From Telmatactis stephensoni (taxonomy: Eukaryota; Cnidaria; Anthozoa; Actiniaria; Isophelliidae), in contig JALIZF010001481.1 of the NCBI GenBank assembly GCA_029948255.1, positions 248,001-312,000 on the forward strand: a stretch of 64,000 bases of DNA. Reading direction: 5' to 3'. The position numbers were made by a program, and so were the translations under genes. Under the pieces are notes generated by a model. That model saw nothing but the letters and a program-made list of their open reading frames with translations. It was not told where the DNA came from and ran no database searches. This document shows, piece after piece, positions 10,561 to 21,540 of the stretch (its first letter is position 1; every line of letters starts with the position of its first letter).

Positions 10561-12693
10561 TTAACTATTGTTATCCCTAAAGAATAAAACCCCTCCATAA
10601 CGGCAAGTACAGATATATCGACCATCATTCAGTACTGCTATGTAACAGGGATACCCTTTCAACTGACTTGTGTTTCCTATGAAACGACCATCCAAAGTGA
10701 ACTTCTTAACCAGCTTAGAACTATAGTCACACACCAGTAGATTGTGGTCGTTGTCAATAGCAAGACCATGGGGACTCCGCAACTGACCAACATCCTCGCA
10801 TTTCTCTCCAATGGTGGATAGTCGAGTTGGTGAGCCATCTTTTATGTCAATCACATGAATCACTCCATTAGTGTTATCACTCACGTAAAACAGTCCACTG
10901 TGTGTAACTGTACTGAATGGACCACAATTGTCTTGATCTGGTACAGTAAATCGATATTGATAGTCACCGTTCTTTGTAAAGACTTGAATACGATGATTAT
11001 CAGTATCACTCACAATGATGTTACAGTTGTCATTAACGTGTACTTCACGTGGGCAAGAAAACTCTCCATTGCCGTTTCCTTGACAACCAAAGGTTTTTAC
11101 CAGTGTCCCTGTTGTAGTATTCACTATACATATTCTATGATTGCAATAGTCAGCTATAACTAAATCTATATCGTTGAGAAATGCTAATCCCTCAGGGTAA
11201 TACAACTGTCTCTGTCCACTGCCTTGACTACCATACTGCAGCAACAACCCTCCATCAATAGTGAAGACTCTAACACAATGTGAAGAATAATCTGCAACAG
11301 CAATCCTACTGTTGGTCATATTCACTGCAATACCTTTAAAATTTCCAGAGCCAGTATTCAATGATTTTTTCAACACTGAAAACTTATCTATCTCTTCTAT
11401 GCATTGAGGCCTGACATCCACCACTAGTGGACTGTTAGACACAGGAATCCCATTCAGTTGAACCTCTGCTGTCAATCGACCAGGTACTCGAGGGGTCAAT
11501 TCAACTTCTATTTTACCATCAGTCTTGACGGTTTTCTCTTCGACTTTCACATCATCGACGGGGCTGACTTTTATGTCTACAACATCACCAGAGTCATCAT
11601 AATTGATTTCTCCTGTTGAATACTTGGTCGAGATTGACAATTTTGCTTTTGTACAAGCCCGAAGATTAGAATCAACTTGAATTTCACTCAAACGAGAAGA
11701 TGACTTGGTTATCAATTTTATTTTTCCAAGATTGCCATTGAGGACTTGTTGACTCCAGTCTTCATTGGGGTAGAAATCCATACCTAATATATAGGGTAAA
11801 AATGTGAAGGTTTTGGTAACCATATCACTTGCTATTCCATTGCTGAGAATTTTTTGGACGTATTCCTGTGCAGCTGGGATGTGACGTATTATACGCAAAT
11901 TTCTTTCAGCCGTGGCTAGATTACTGTCGATTTGATTGAGGAGTTGTCGTTCTTGGTCGATCAAATATTTCACTAACGTTTTGGTTAGTTTCTGTACTTC
12001 CATTTTGGCTTTCTCTCCATCGCTTTTGATTTTGACTACAATTTTTTCTTGTTGTTTCTTTTCCAACTCATAGCACCGCAGTTTCTCAATTTGCTGCAGA
12101 CTCGTTGAGAGTGAATGTTTTTCAGTGGTAGTGACTTCCTGCAGAATTGATGTTTTGTGATCCTTGTGGTCGTTCTTCAAGCAAATCGAGCAGATCAAGA
12201 CATCACAGTCTTCACAGAAGAACTCTAAAGTGCGATTCATGTGAGTCTTGCAAGGGTTTTCTCTTTGAAGTATCGACTCAAGGTCTTCCATCTTCAAATC
12301 AGAGATCAAACAAATCTTGTGATCCTTAATAAATGTAGAATGGCTCTTCAGACATTCGTCACACAACGAGCGATCACAGTCAAAACAGTGCCACAATGCT
12401 GGTGAATGAGTCTCAGAAACAGAACAAGACTTGTCGCTTTCTACAAACTCTAGGACTTGCAACATTCTGGAGTGAAGTGGACTTGACTGTAAGTCCTCCA
12501 AGTCTTGTAGCGACGTTTCCGAGGAACATTGAGGACACTTGAAGTTGTAGACTTGTTCTGTAAGCTGAGCGTGTCTCTGGATACAAGACTTACAGAATGT
12601 ATGAAAACATTCTAATAACTTGGGTTCCGTCATTTGGTGATGACATAGGAAGCATTGAACTTCTTCGTTAAGACTTGAAAGAAGGGACGCCAT
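10561..12693 (-). CDS. TRIM-NHL protein, copy 2 (TRIM2/3/71-like architecture)
   Basis: Probable RING E3 ubiquitin ligase, 710 aa, single exon. Start is ATG 12693 (GAAAATGG context); the in-frame TTG two codons upstream is not used. Residues 14-56 form a C3HC4 RING (C14, C17, C29, H31, C34, C37, C53, C56). Cys/His pairs at about 90-125 fit B-box 1, and C148, H151, C160, C163, C168, C171, H176, H179 fit B-box 2. About 185-290 is charged, heptad-like coiled coil. About 326-429 is a filamin/ABP280 immunoglobulin-like domain, and 440-708 holds six NHL blades (for example NHRICIV, GLAIDNDHNLLVCD). The ligand of the propeller is unknown; RNA or protein is possible. The intronless structure suggests a retroposed ancestor. 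Codons 1 to about 295 match copy 3 exactly. Confidence 0.92.
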   Translation of the reverse strand: MASLLSSLNEEVQCFLCHHQMTEPKLLECFHTFCKSCIQRHAQLTEQVYNFKCPQCSSETSLQDLEDLQSSPLHSRMLQVLEFVESDKSCSVSETHSPALWHCFDCDRSLCDECLKSHSTFIKDHKICLISDLKMEDLESILQRENPCKTHMNRTLEFFCEDCDVLICSICLKNDHKDHKTSILQEVTTTEKHSLSTSLQQIEKLRCYELEKKQQEKIVVKIKSDGEKAKMEVQKLTKTLVKYLIDQERQLLNQIDSNLATAERNLRIIRHIPAAQEYVQKILSNGIASDMVTKTFTFLPYILGMDFYPNEDWSQQVLNGNLGKIKLITKSSSRLSEIQVDSNLRACTKAKLSISTKYSTGEINYDDSGDVVDIKVSPVDDVKVEEKTVKTDGKIEVELTPRVPGRLTAEVQLNGIPVSNSPLVVDVRPQCIEEIDKFSVLKKSLNTGSGNFKGIAVNMTNSRIAVADYSSHCVRVFTIDGGLLLQYGSQGSGQRQLYYPEGLAFLNDIDLVIADYCNHRICIVNTTTGTLVKTFGCQGNGNGEFSCPREVHVNDNCNIIVSDTDNHRIQVFTKNGDYQYRFTVPDQDNCGPFSTVTHSGLFYVSDNTNGVIHVIDIKDGSPTRLSTIGEKCEDVGQLRSPHGLAIDNDHNLLVCDYSSKLVKKFTLDGRFIGNTSQLKGYPCYIAVLNDGRYICTCRYGGVLFFRDNNS

Positions 12694-13002
12694 TTTCAAC
12701 TCGTCTCTTGTTGTGGTTCCAAGAAAAGGAAAGGCGGAAGCATATCAGTTAACATTACGTATACGGTCACGCCAAATGAGTCATGTAGGTCAGCCTCACT
12801 TCTATGCTGCATTGTCGTTCTCTATAAAAAGTCGACAGCTCATTTGCAAGTTATACAAGAAATGCCTATGGTATCTAAACCACCACAATCATCTTTTCGT
12901 TTTAAATCAGTGTCGATATATATGCTGTAATTATTTTTGGTATACTTTTCGGGAAATATCGGTGAACTTATAGCTAAAGTTAGTTTAGACATTCTAGAAG
13001 TC
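12694..13002. repeat. conserved 5' flank of TRIM copy 2
   Basis: Same promoter/leader block as upstream of copy 1, base-identical to 18187-18495. Confidence 0.7.
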
Positions 13003-13029
13003 TAATGCCATAGGAATCAGAATCACAAG

Positions 13030-13140
13030 CGCAAGCATATCAGTTAAGGGCGCTGGGACATATATAGACTTACAGCGCTTTGAGCACCAGGAAAGGCGCT
13101 ATATAAATATTAAAGTATTATTATTATTATTATTATTATA
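13030..13140 (+). mobile_element. retroposon 3' tail with (TTA)n
   Basis: ACAGCGCTTTGAGCACCAGG and AAAGGCGCTATATAAATA form the hairpin tail typical of many invertebrate LINE/SINE 3' ends, followed by an ATT/TTA microsatellite (13117-13140). Absent from the equivalent place upstream of copies 1, 4 and 5. Confidence 0.6.
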
Positions 13141-13464
13141 ATGGTGGGACATGTTACACGTTTACCGGATGATAGACCAACTAAAGCACTACTGTATGGG
13201 GAATTAGCACAAGGATCGAGGAAGATTGGCCGCCCTCTCCTCCGATACAAAGATACACTCAAGGATATTTTGAAACGCGGTGGCGCGCTTCACACATGGA
13301 GGGACTCTGTTATGGAAAGGCCAGAATGGCGGAAGTGTATACACGATATAAGCAAAAAGATAGATACAGAAAGAAAAGAAGAAAATGAAAGGAAAAAAGT
13401 CAAGCGTCACGAGAAAAGAACAAAAGGAAAGAATTCGAACAATCAAGGAACTGTCTGCAACTAA
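13141..13464 (+). pseudogene. 5'-truncated non-LTR retrotransposon, end of RT ORF
   Basis: The 107-codon frame starts GHVTRLPDDR and contains GRPLLRYKDTLKDILK and RPEWRKCI. These are the hallmarks of the extreme C-terminus of many LINE reverse transcriptase ORFs (GHV.R, GRP..R.KD, W). Everything upstream (endonuclease, RT palm) is missing. The tail CCCGCTTCGGGTCC then (TAT)n to about 13565 is its 3' UTR. Not a functional gene; the ATG is fortuitous. Exact clade is not decidable by eye. Confidence 0.8.
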
Positions 13465-13569
13465 AGACAAAACACACATTAACAAATATTTACTATCTCT
13501 TACAACTCTTTCTAGTAATTGTAATTACCCGCTTCGGGTCCTAGGCGTATATATTATTATTATTAGAAC

Positions 13570-13959
13570 CACAAGATTGTAGCATGTCATATCAAAAGAA
13601 AATTTAGATCATCATTAATTATTCATGAGATAGTAAGCCAATCAGATGGCTCGATTTTTGTCTCGTGACAGGCTTGGAAACCGTGCTTCCCTGGTTACAA
13701 GGACAAAGGGAAATTAAATCTGCTCCAGTGGACTTGGAGGACTCTGGAACAGTGTTTCAAATGACCCTCAAGCAGTTGTAAATCCAATTGTTAATTTGTC
13801 TATTTTTCGCTTACTTTAGTGATACTTCGAGAAAAATAGCTCTGAAAAATAAACGGTGCTAAAATGTGTCGGTCCCATCCCATCTATTCCTTTTTCATAA
13901 AATTTTGATTACTTGGCGCATTTCAAATACAATCCTCAGTGCATATTAACAGGCCTACA
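13570..13959. repeat. unit spacer
   Basis: AGCCAATCAGATGGCTCGAT, CTGGTTACAAGGACAAAGGG and AATCCTCAGTGCATATTAAC recur in all units. No gene seen. Confidence 0.6.
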
Positions 13960-13961
13960 TA

Positions 13962-14106
13962 GAGTGGTTTTCGTATGAGTGGGAACACTGTACGGTTACG
14001 ATACGATACGGTTACGGCATGAATTTCGAATGTTTTTATATACATTACGGCACTGACACGGTCAGGGTACGGCGCGGTAAGTTTCCCACTCATACGAAAA
14101 CGACTC
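13962..14106. mobile_element. MITE, TA target site (copy 1 of 3)
   Basis: Inverted ends GAGTGGTTTTCGTATGAG / CTCATACGAAAACGACTC enclose tandem TACGGTTACG-type motifs. TA flanks both sides (13960-13961, 14107-14108), and the empty site is seen in units 1 and 5 (GATAATCCGTC). Tc1/mariner-like by target site. Confidence 0.75.
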
Positions 14107-14539
14107 TAATCCGTCTACAAATAAGATTCCTGTGACATGTGCCATCAATACCGCCGTGATTCAGCTCGATCTAGCCTCACATATATTTCCAAGCAAGCTT
14201 AAAGTGAATACCGTCAAATGAAACACCATTCGGAAGAAAAGTAGAGGATAAATTTACCGTCCGTCTTCATGGAACAGAAGATAAGATATCACTTAAGAAA
14301 AAGGTCTTATTATCAAAAGCTCGGAGAAAAACACTGAGAAATCGAGTTCAAGGTAATTTTTTCAAATTTTGAGGAACATTTGAAACGCTGAAGCATGAAT
14401 TTGACCTGGCTTCACAACTCGTGAACAAAAACCGTACGAACGCACTTTCCATGAAGTATTCTCTATGTCTTCCACATCACTTTCCTTTTCATTGACAAAA
14501 GAGCAAAAATGAAACCACAGTTTTGATTATCATGCATAA

Positions 14540-15030
<491 letters not shown>

Positions 15031-15800
15031 ACAGAATCATAATCTATGAAACTTCGGAATCGAATTAAAGTCCTAAAGTATCAGAGCCAAGGCAATACCA
15101 TCTCAAAAGAGAGTTAGTTTCGTATGATTTTGCAAGAAAGGGAGCTGTAAGAAACATAACAGATTTCATTTGCTGTGCCAAGTGCATGTTTTTATTTTGT
15201 TCATTTATGTGTACATTTTTAGGTAGATTGTACAAATTACAAAATTCTGTGGTACTTCATTATTGATTATATTATATATAATTACTATCTTCAAAGCAAA
15301 CTATTAATGATATCAGTTGTATAAACAATGCTGTATAGAGAGATCTCAGCCTACAAAACTATATATTCAAAATACTCTCTTTTTAACAAGTTCTGACGAG
15401 TATAAACGCATAAATGTAATACTAACAAATTCGCGAACTTTTTTTGCAATGAAGTTTGGAATTTGGCGTCCGCCATTGAATTATCGCGAATCCAGTATAG
15501 ACCATCACAAACCGAAACTCTAAAATTCAGTAGTATTTGGATTGTTAGCTATTATCATCCACAAGAAAGTTTCTATGATTCTAAGATGTTTTGAAGGAAT
15601 TGGTCGTCCAATCGACTGGCATTTTAAGAACGAGTAACTAACGAACGAATTTCCTTTTTGGATTTCCCTATAAAACCGTGCACTGTTGTCGTCATTTTGG
15701 TGCAGACGCGCGCACAAGTTTACACGATCGCTGAGGTAGAAAATCGTCAGGCATACCACAACCATTAATATGTTACACCATCAAATTACTTATGTTTCTA
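15031..15800. repeat. conserved 3' flank of TRIM copy 3
   Basis: Same block as 9493-10260; base-identical to 20553-21320. No gene seen. Confidence 0.7.
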
Positions 15801-16017
15801 TTTGATATCAATTAATTGACTATTTAACCATTTGAATTTGACGTGCCCAGGTTTTAAGATTTTTACTCGGGTCTCGATTGTCTTTCCATGTAAATCATCA
15901 TTGAAAAAGGTTGAAGAAGAAGAAGAAGAAGAAGAAAAAAAAGCTCGACCGAGTAAAAAAATAACAAAACACATTCAAATCATGTCCTATCCTCATTGCG
16001 CATCAGTTCTTTAATAT

Positions 16018-18186
16018 TTAACTATTGTTATCCCTAAAGAATAAAACCCCTTCATCAGAGCAAGTACAAATATATCGACCATCATTCAGTACTGCTATGT
16101 AATAGGGATTCCCTTTCAACTGACTTGTGTTTCCTATGAAACGACCATCCAAAGTGAACTTCTTAACCAGCTTTGAACTATAGTCACACACGAGTAGATT
16201 GTGATCGTTGTCAATAGCAAGACCATAGGGACTCTGCAGCTGACCAACACCCTTGCCCTTCTCTCCAATGGTGGATAGTCGAGTTGGTGAGCCATCTTTT
16301 ATGCCAATCACATGAATCACTCCATTATTAGAATCACTCACGTAAAACAGTCCACTGTGTGTAACTGTACTGTATGAAGAGAATTTGTGGGTAAGTGTAC
16401 TGTACGAAGATAATTTGTTCCGATTTGGCACAGCAAATTGATATTGATAGTCGCCATTCTTTGTAAAGACTTGGACACGATGATTACTAGTATCACTCAC
16501 AATGATGTTACAGTTGTCATCAAGGTCTACTCCACGTGGGTAAGAAAACTCTCCATTGCCGTTTCCTTGACAACCAAAGGTTTTTACCAGTGTCCCTGTT
16601 GTAGTGTTCACTATACATATTCTATGATTGAAAGTGTCAGCTATGACTAAATCTATATCGTTGAGAAATGCTAATCCCTGAGGAAAATACAAGTGTCCCT
16701 GTCCACTGCCCTCACTACCATACTCCAGCAACAACCCTCCATCAGTAGCAAAGACTCTAACACAGCTTAACGAACTATCAGCAACAGCAATCCTACTGTT
16801 GGTCTTATTCACTGCAAGACCTGTAAAATCTCCAGACCCAGTATTCAATGCTTTTTTCAATACTGAAAACTCATCTATCTCGTGTATGTGTTGAGGTTTA
16901 ACATCCACTTTTAGTGGACTGTTAGACACACGAATCCCATTCAGTTGAACCTCTGCTGTCAATTGACCAGGTACTCGAGGGGTCAATTCAACTTCTATTT
17001 TACCATCAGTCTTGACGGTTTTCTCTTCGACTTTCACATCATCGACGGGGCTGACTTTTATATCTACAACATCAGAGTTATCATAATTGATTTCTCCTGT
17101 TGAGCATTTCGTCAAGATGGACAATTTTGCTTTTGTACAAGCTTGAAGATTAGAATCAACTTGAAGTTTACTCAAACGTGAATATGACTTGGTTGTCAAT
17201 TTTATGTTTCCAAGATTACCACTGAGGACTTGTTGACTCCAGTTTTCGTTTGGGTAGAAGACGATGCCTGAACGTTCTGATTTATAGGGTGAAAATGTGA
17301 AGGTTTTGGTAACCATATCACTTGCTATTCCATTGCTGAGAATTTTTTGGACGTATTCCTGTGCAGCTGGGATGTGACGTATTATACGCAAATTTCTTTC
17401 AGCCGTGGCTAGATTACTGTCGATTTGATTGAGGAGTTGTCGTTCTTGGTCGATCAAATATTTCACTAACGTTTTGGTTAGTTTCTGTACTTCCATTTTG
17501 GCTTTCTCTCCATCGCTTTTGATTTTGACTACAATTTTTTCTTGTTGTTTCTTTTCCAACTCATAGCACCGCAGTTTCTCAATTTGCTGCAGACTCGTTG
17601 AGAGTGAATGTTTTTCAGTGGTAGTGACTTCCTGCAGAATTGATGTTTTGTGATCCTTGTGGTCGTTCTTCAAGCAAATCGAGCAGATCAAGACATCACA
17701 GTCTTCACAGAAGAACTCTAAAGTGCGATTCATGTGAGTCTTGCAAGGGTTTTCTCTTTGAAGTATCGACTCAAGGTCTTCCATCTTCAAATCAGAGATC
17801 AAACAAATCTTGTGATCCTTAATAAATGTAGAATGGCTCTTCAGACATTCGTCACACAACGAGCGATCACAGTCAAAACAGTGCCACAATGCTGGTGAAT
17901 GAGTCTCAGAAACAGAACAAGACTTGTCGCTTTCTACAAACTCTAGGACTTGCAACATTCTGGAGTGAAGTGGACTTGACTGTAAGTCCTCCAAGTCTTG
18001 TAGCGACGTTTCCGAGGAACATTGAGGACACTTGAAGTTGTAGACTTGTTCTGTAAGCTGAGCGTGTCTCTGGATACAAGACTTACAGAATGTATGAAAA
18101 CATTCTAATAACTTGGGTTCCGTCATTTGGTGATGACATAGGAAGCATTGAACTTCTTCGTTAAGACTTGAAAGAAGGGACGCCAT
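16018..18186 (-). CDS. TRIM-NHL protein, copy 3 (chimeric)
   Basis: 722 aa, single exon, with the same RING, two B-boxes, coiled coil, filamin domain and NHL propeller as copy 2. From ATG 18186 to about codon 272-298 it is identical to copy 2. From there to the stop it is identical to copy 4. The switch lies inside 17292-17371, where all three copies agree. The NHL part carries a 10-residue tandem duplication (SSYSTLTHKF then SSYSTVTHSG), encoded by two 30-bp repeats at about 16363-16424, which lengthens blade 4. All RING and B-box ligands are kept, so the protein should be functional. Reading: unequal crossover product. Confidence 0.92.
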   Translation of the reverse strand: MASLLSSLNEEVQCFLCHHQMTEPKLLECFHTFCKSCIQRHAQLTEQVYNFKCPQCSSETSLQDLEDLQSSPLHSRMLQVLEFVESDKSCSVSETHSPALWHCFDCDRSLCDECLKSHSTFIKDHKICLISDLKMEDLESILQRENPCKTHMNRTLEFFCEDCDVLICSICLKNDHKDHKTSILQEVTTTEKHSLSTSLQQIEKLRCYELEKKQQEKIVVKIKSDGEKAKMEVQKLTKTLVKYLIDQERQLLNQIDSNLATAERNLRIIRHIPAAQEYVQKILSNGIASDMVTKTFTFSPYKSERSGIVFYPNENWSQQVLSGNLGNIKLTTKSYSRLSKLQVDSNLQACTKAKLSILTKCSTGEINYDNSDVVDIKVSPVDDVKVEEKTVKTDGKIEVELTPRVPGQLTAEVQLNGIRVSNSPLKVDVKPQHIHEIDEFSVLKKALNTGSGDFTGLAVNKTNSRIAVADSSLSCVRVFATDGGLLLEYGSEGSGQGHLYFPQGLAFLNDIDLVIADTFNHRICIVNTTTGTLVKTFGCQGNGNGEFSYPRGVDLDDNCNIIVSDTSNHRVQVFTKNGDYQYQFAVPNRNKLSSYSTLTHKFSSYSTVTHSGLFYVSDSNNGVIHVIGIKDGSPTRLSTIGEKGKGVGQLQSPYGLAIDNDHNLLVCDYSSKLVKKFTLDGRFIGNTSQLKGNPYYIAVLNDGRYICTCSDEGVLFFRDNNS

Positions 18187-18525
18187 TTTCAACTCGTCTC
18201 TTGTTGTGGTTCCAAGAAAAGGAAAGGCGGAAGCATATCAGTTAACATTACGTATACGGTCACGCCAAATGAGTCATGTAGGTCAGCCTCACTTCTATGC
18301 TGCATTGTCGTTCTCTATAAAAAGTCGACAGCTCATTTGCAAGTTATACAAGAAATGCCTATGGTATCTAAACCACCACAATCATCTTTTCGTTTTAAAT
18401 CAGTGTCGATATATATGCTGTAATTATTTTTGGTATACTTTTCGGGAAATATCGGTGAACTTATAGCTAAAGTTAGTTTAGACATTCTAGAAGTCTAATG
18501 CCATAGGAATCAGAATCACAAGCGC
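18187..18525. repeat. conserved 5' flank of TRIM copy 3
   Basis: Identical to 12694-13030, presumed promoter and leader. Confidence 0.7.
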
Positions 18526-18960
18526 AAGCATATCAGTTAAGGGCGCTGGGACATATATAGACTTACAGCGCTTTGAGCACCAGGAAAGGCGCTATATAAA
18601 TATTAAAGTATTATTATTATTATTATTATTATTATAATGGTGGGACATGTTACACGTTTACCGGATGATAGACCAACTAAAGCACTACTGTATGGGGAAT
18701 TAGCACAAGGATCGAGGAAGATTGGCCGCCCTCTCCTCCGATACAAAGATACACTCAAGGATATTTTGAAACGCGGTGGCGCGCTTCACACATGGAGGGA
18801 CTCTGTTATGGAAAGGCCAGAATGGCGGAAGTGTATACACGATATAAGCAAAAAGATAGATACAGAAAGAAAAGAAGAAAATGAAAGGAAAAAAGTCAAG
18901 CGTCACGAGAAAAGAACAAAAGGAAAGAATTCGAACAATCAAGGAACTGTCTGCAACTAA
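18526..18960 (+). pseudogene. duplicate of retroposon tail and LINE ORF end
   Basis: Exact copy of 13030-13464, with one more TTA unit, carried along by the 5.5-kb duplication. The frame 18637-18960 encodes the same GHVTRLPDDR...RPEWRKC remnant. Confidence 0.8.
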
Positions 18961-19457
18961 AGACAAAACACACATTAACAAATATTTACTATCTCTTACA
19001 ACTCTTTCTAGTAATTGTAATTACCCGCTTCGGGTCCTAGGCGTATATATTATTATTATTAGAACCACAAGATTGTAGCATGTCATATCAAAAGAAAATT
19101 TAGATCATCATTAATTATTCATGAGATAGTAAGCCAATCAGATGGCTCGATTTTTGTCTCGTGACAGGCTTGGAAACCGTGCTTCCCTGGTTACAAGGAC
19201 AAAGGGAAATTAAATCTGCTCCAGTGGACTTGGAGGACTCTGGAACAGTGTTTCAAATGACCCTCAAGCAGTTGTAAATCCAATTGTTAATTTGTCTATT
19301 TTTCGCTTACTTTAGTGATACTTCGAGAAAAATAGCTCTGAAAAATAAACGGTGCTAAAATGTGTCGGTCCCATCCCATCTATTCCTTTTTCATAAAATT
19401 TTGATTACTTGGCGCATTTCAAATACAATCCTCAGTGCATATTAACAGGCCTACATA

Positions 19458-19602
19458 GAGTGGTTTTCGTATGAGTGGGAACACTGTACGGTTACGATAC
19501 GATACGGTTACGGCATGAATTTCGAATGTTTTTATATACATTACGGCACTGACACGGTCAGGGTACGGCGCGGTAAGTTTCCCACTCATACGAAAACGAC
19601 TC
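19458..19602. mobile_element. MITE, TA target site (copy 2 of 3)
   Basis: Identical to 13962-14106 and part of the duplicated block, not an independent insertion. Confidence 0.75.
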
Positions 19603-20039
19603 TAATCCGTCTACAAATAAGATTCCTGTGACATGTGCCATCAATACCGCCGTGATTCAGCTCGATCTAGCCTCACATATATTTCCAAGCAAGCTTAAAG
19701 TGAATACCGTCAAATGAAACACCATTCGGAAGAAAAGTAGAGGATAAATTTACCGTCCGTCTTCATGGAACAGAAGATAAGATATCACTTAAGAAAAAGG
19801 TCTTATTATCAAAAGCTCGGAGAAAAACACTGAGAAATCGAGTTCAAGGTAATTTTTTCAAATTTTGAGGAACATTTGAAACGCTGAAGCATGAATTTGA
19901 CCTGGCTTCACAACTCGTGAACAAAAACCGTACGAACGCACTTTCCATGAAGTATTCTCTATGTCTTCCACATCACTTTCCTTTTCATTGACAAAAGAGC
20001 AAAAATGAAACCACAGTTTTGATTATCATGCATAAACTA

Positions 20040-20552
<513 letters not shown>

Positions 20553-21330
20553 AACAGAATCATAATCTATGAAACTTCGGAATCGAATTAAAGTCCTAAA
20601 GTATCAGAGCCAAGGCAATACCATCTCAAAAGAGAGTTAGTTTCGTATGATTTTGCAAGAAAGGGAGCTGTAAGAAACATAACAGATTTCATTTGCTGTG
20701 CCAAGTGCATGTTTTTATTTTGTTCATTTATGTGTACATTTTTAGGTAGATTGTACAAATTACAAAATTCTGTGGTACTTCATTATTGATTATATTATAT
20801 ATAATTACTATCTTCAAAGCAAACTATTAATGATATCAGTTGTATAAACAATGCTGTATAGAGAGATCTCAGCCTACAAAACTATATATTCAAAATACTC
20901 TCTTTTTAACAAGTTCTGACGAGTATAAACGCATAAATGTAATACTAACAAATTCGCGAACTTTTTTTGCAATGAAGTTTGGAATTTGGCGTCCGCCATT
21001 GAATTATCGCGAATCCAGTATAGACCATCACAAACCGAAACTCTAAAATTCAGTAGTATTTGGATTGTTAGCTATTATCATCCACAAGAAAGTTTCTATG
21101 ATTCTAAGATGTTTTGAAGGAATTGGTCGTCCAATCGACTGGCATTTTAAGAACGAGTAACTAACGAACGAATTTCCTTTTTGGATTTCCCTATAAAACC
21201 GTGCACTGTTGTCGTCATTTTGGTGCAGACGCGCGCACAAGTTTACACGATCGCTGAGGTAGAAAATCGTCAGGCATACCACAACCATTAATATGTTACA
21301 CCATCAAATTACTTATGTTTCTATTTGATA
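20553..21330. repeat. conserved 3' flank of TRIM copy 4
   Basis: Identical to 15031-15800. Confidence 0.7.
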
Positions 21331-21540
21331 TCAATTAATTGACTATTTAACCATTTGAATTTGACGTGCCCAGGTTTTAAGATTTTTACTCGGGTCTCGA
21401 TTGTCTTTCCATGTAAATCATCATTGAAAAAGGTTGAAGAAGAAGAAGAAGAAGAAGAAAAAAAAGCTCGACCGAGTAAAAAAATAACAAAACACATTCA
21501 AATCATGTCCTATCCTCATTGCGCATCAGTTCTTTAATAT

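Noticed and set aside
10855..11163. Plus-strand frames antisense to NHL domains (also 4642, 16438, 21961, 27612, 36394)
   Set aside because: Shadow frames of the TRIM genes, conserved only because the sense strand is.
13141..13464. Host gene of 107 codons
   Set aside because: It is the C-terminal end of a LINE reverse transcriptase ORF; the ATG is fortuitous after a microsatellite.
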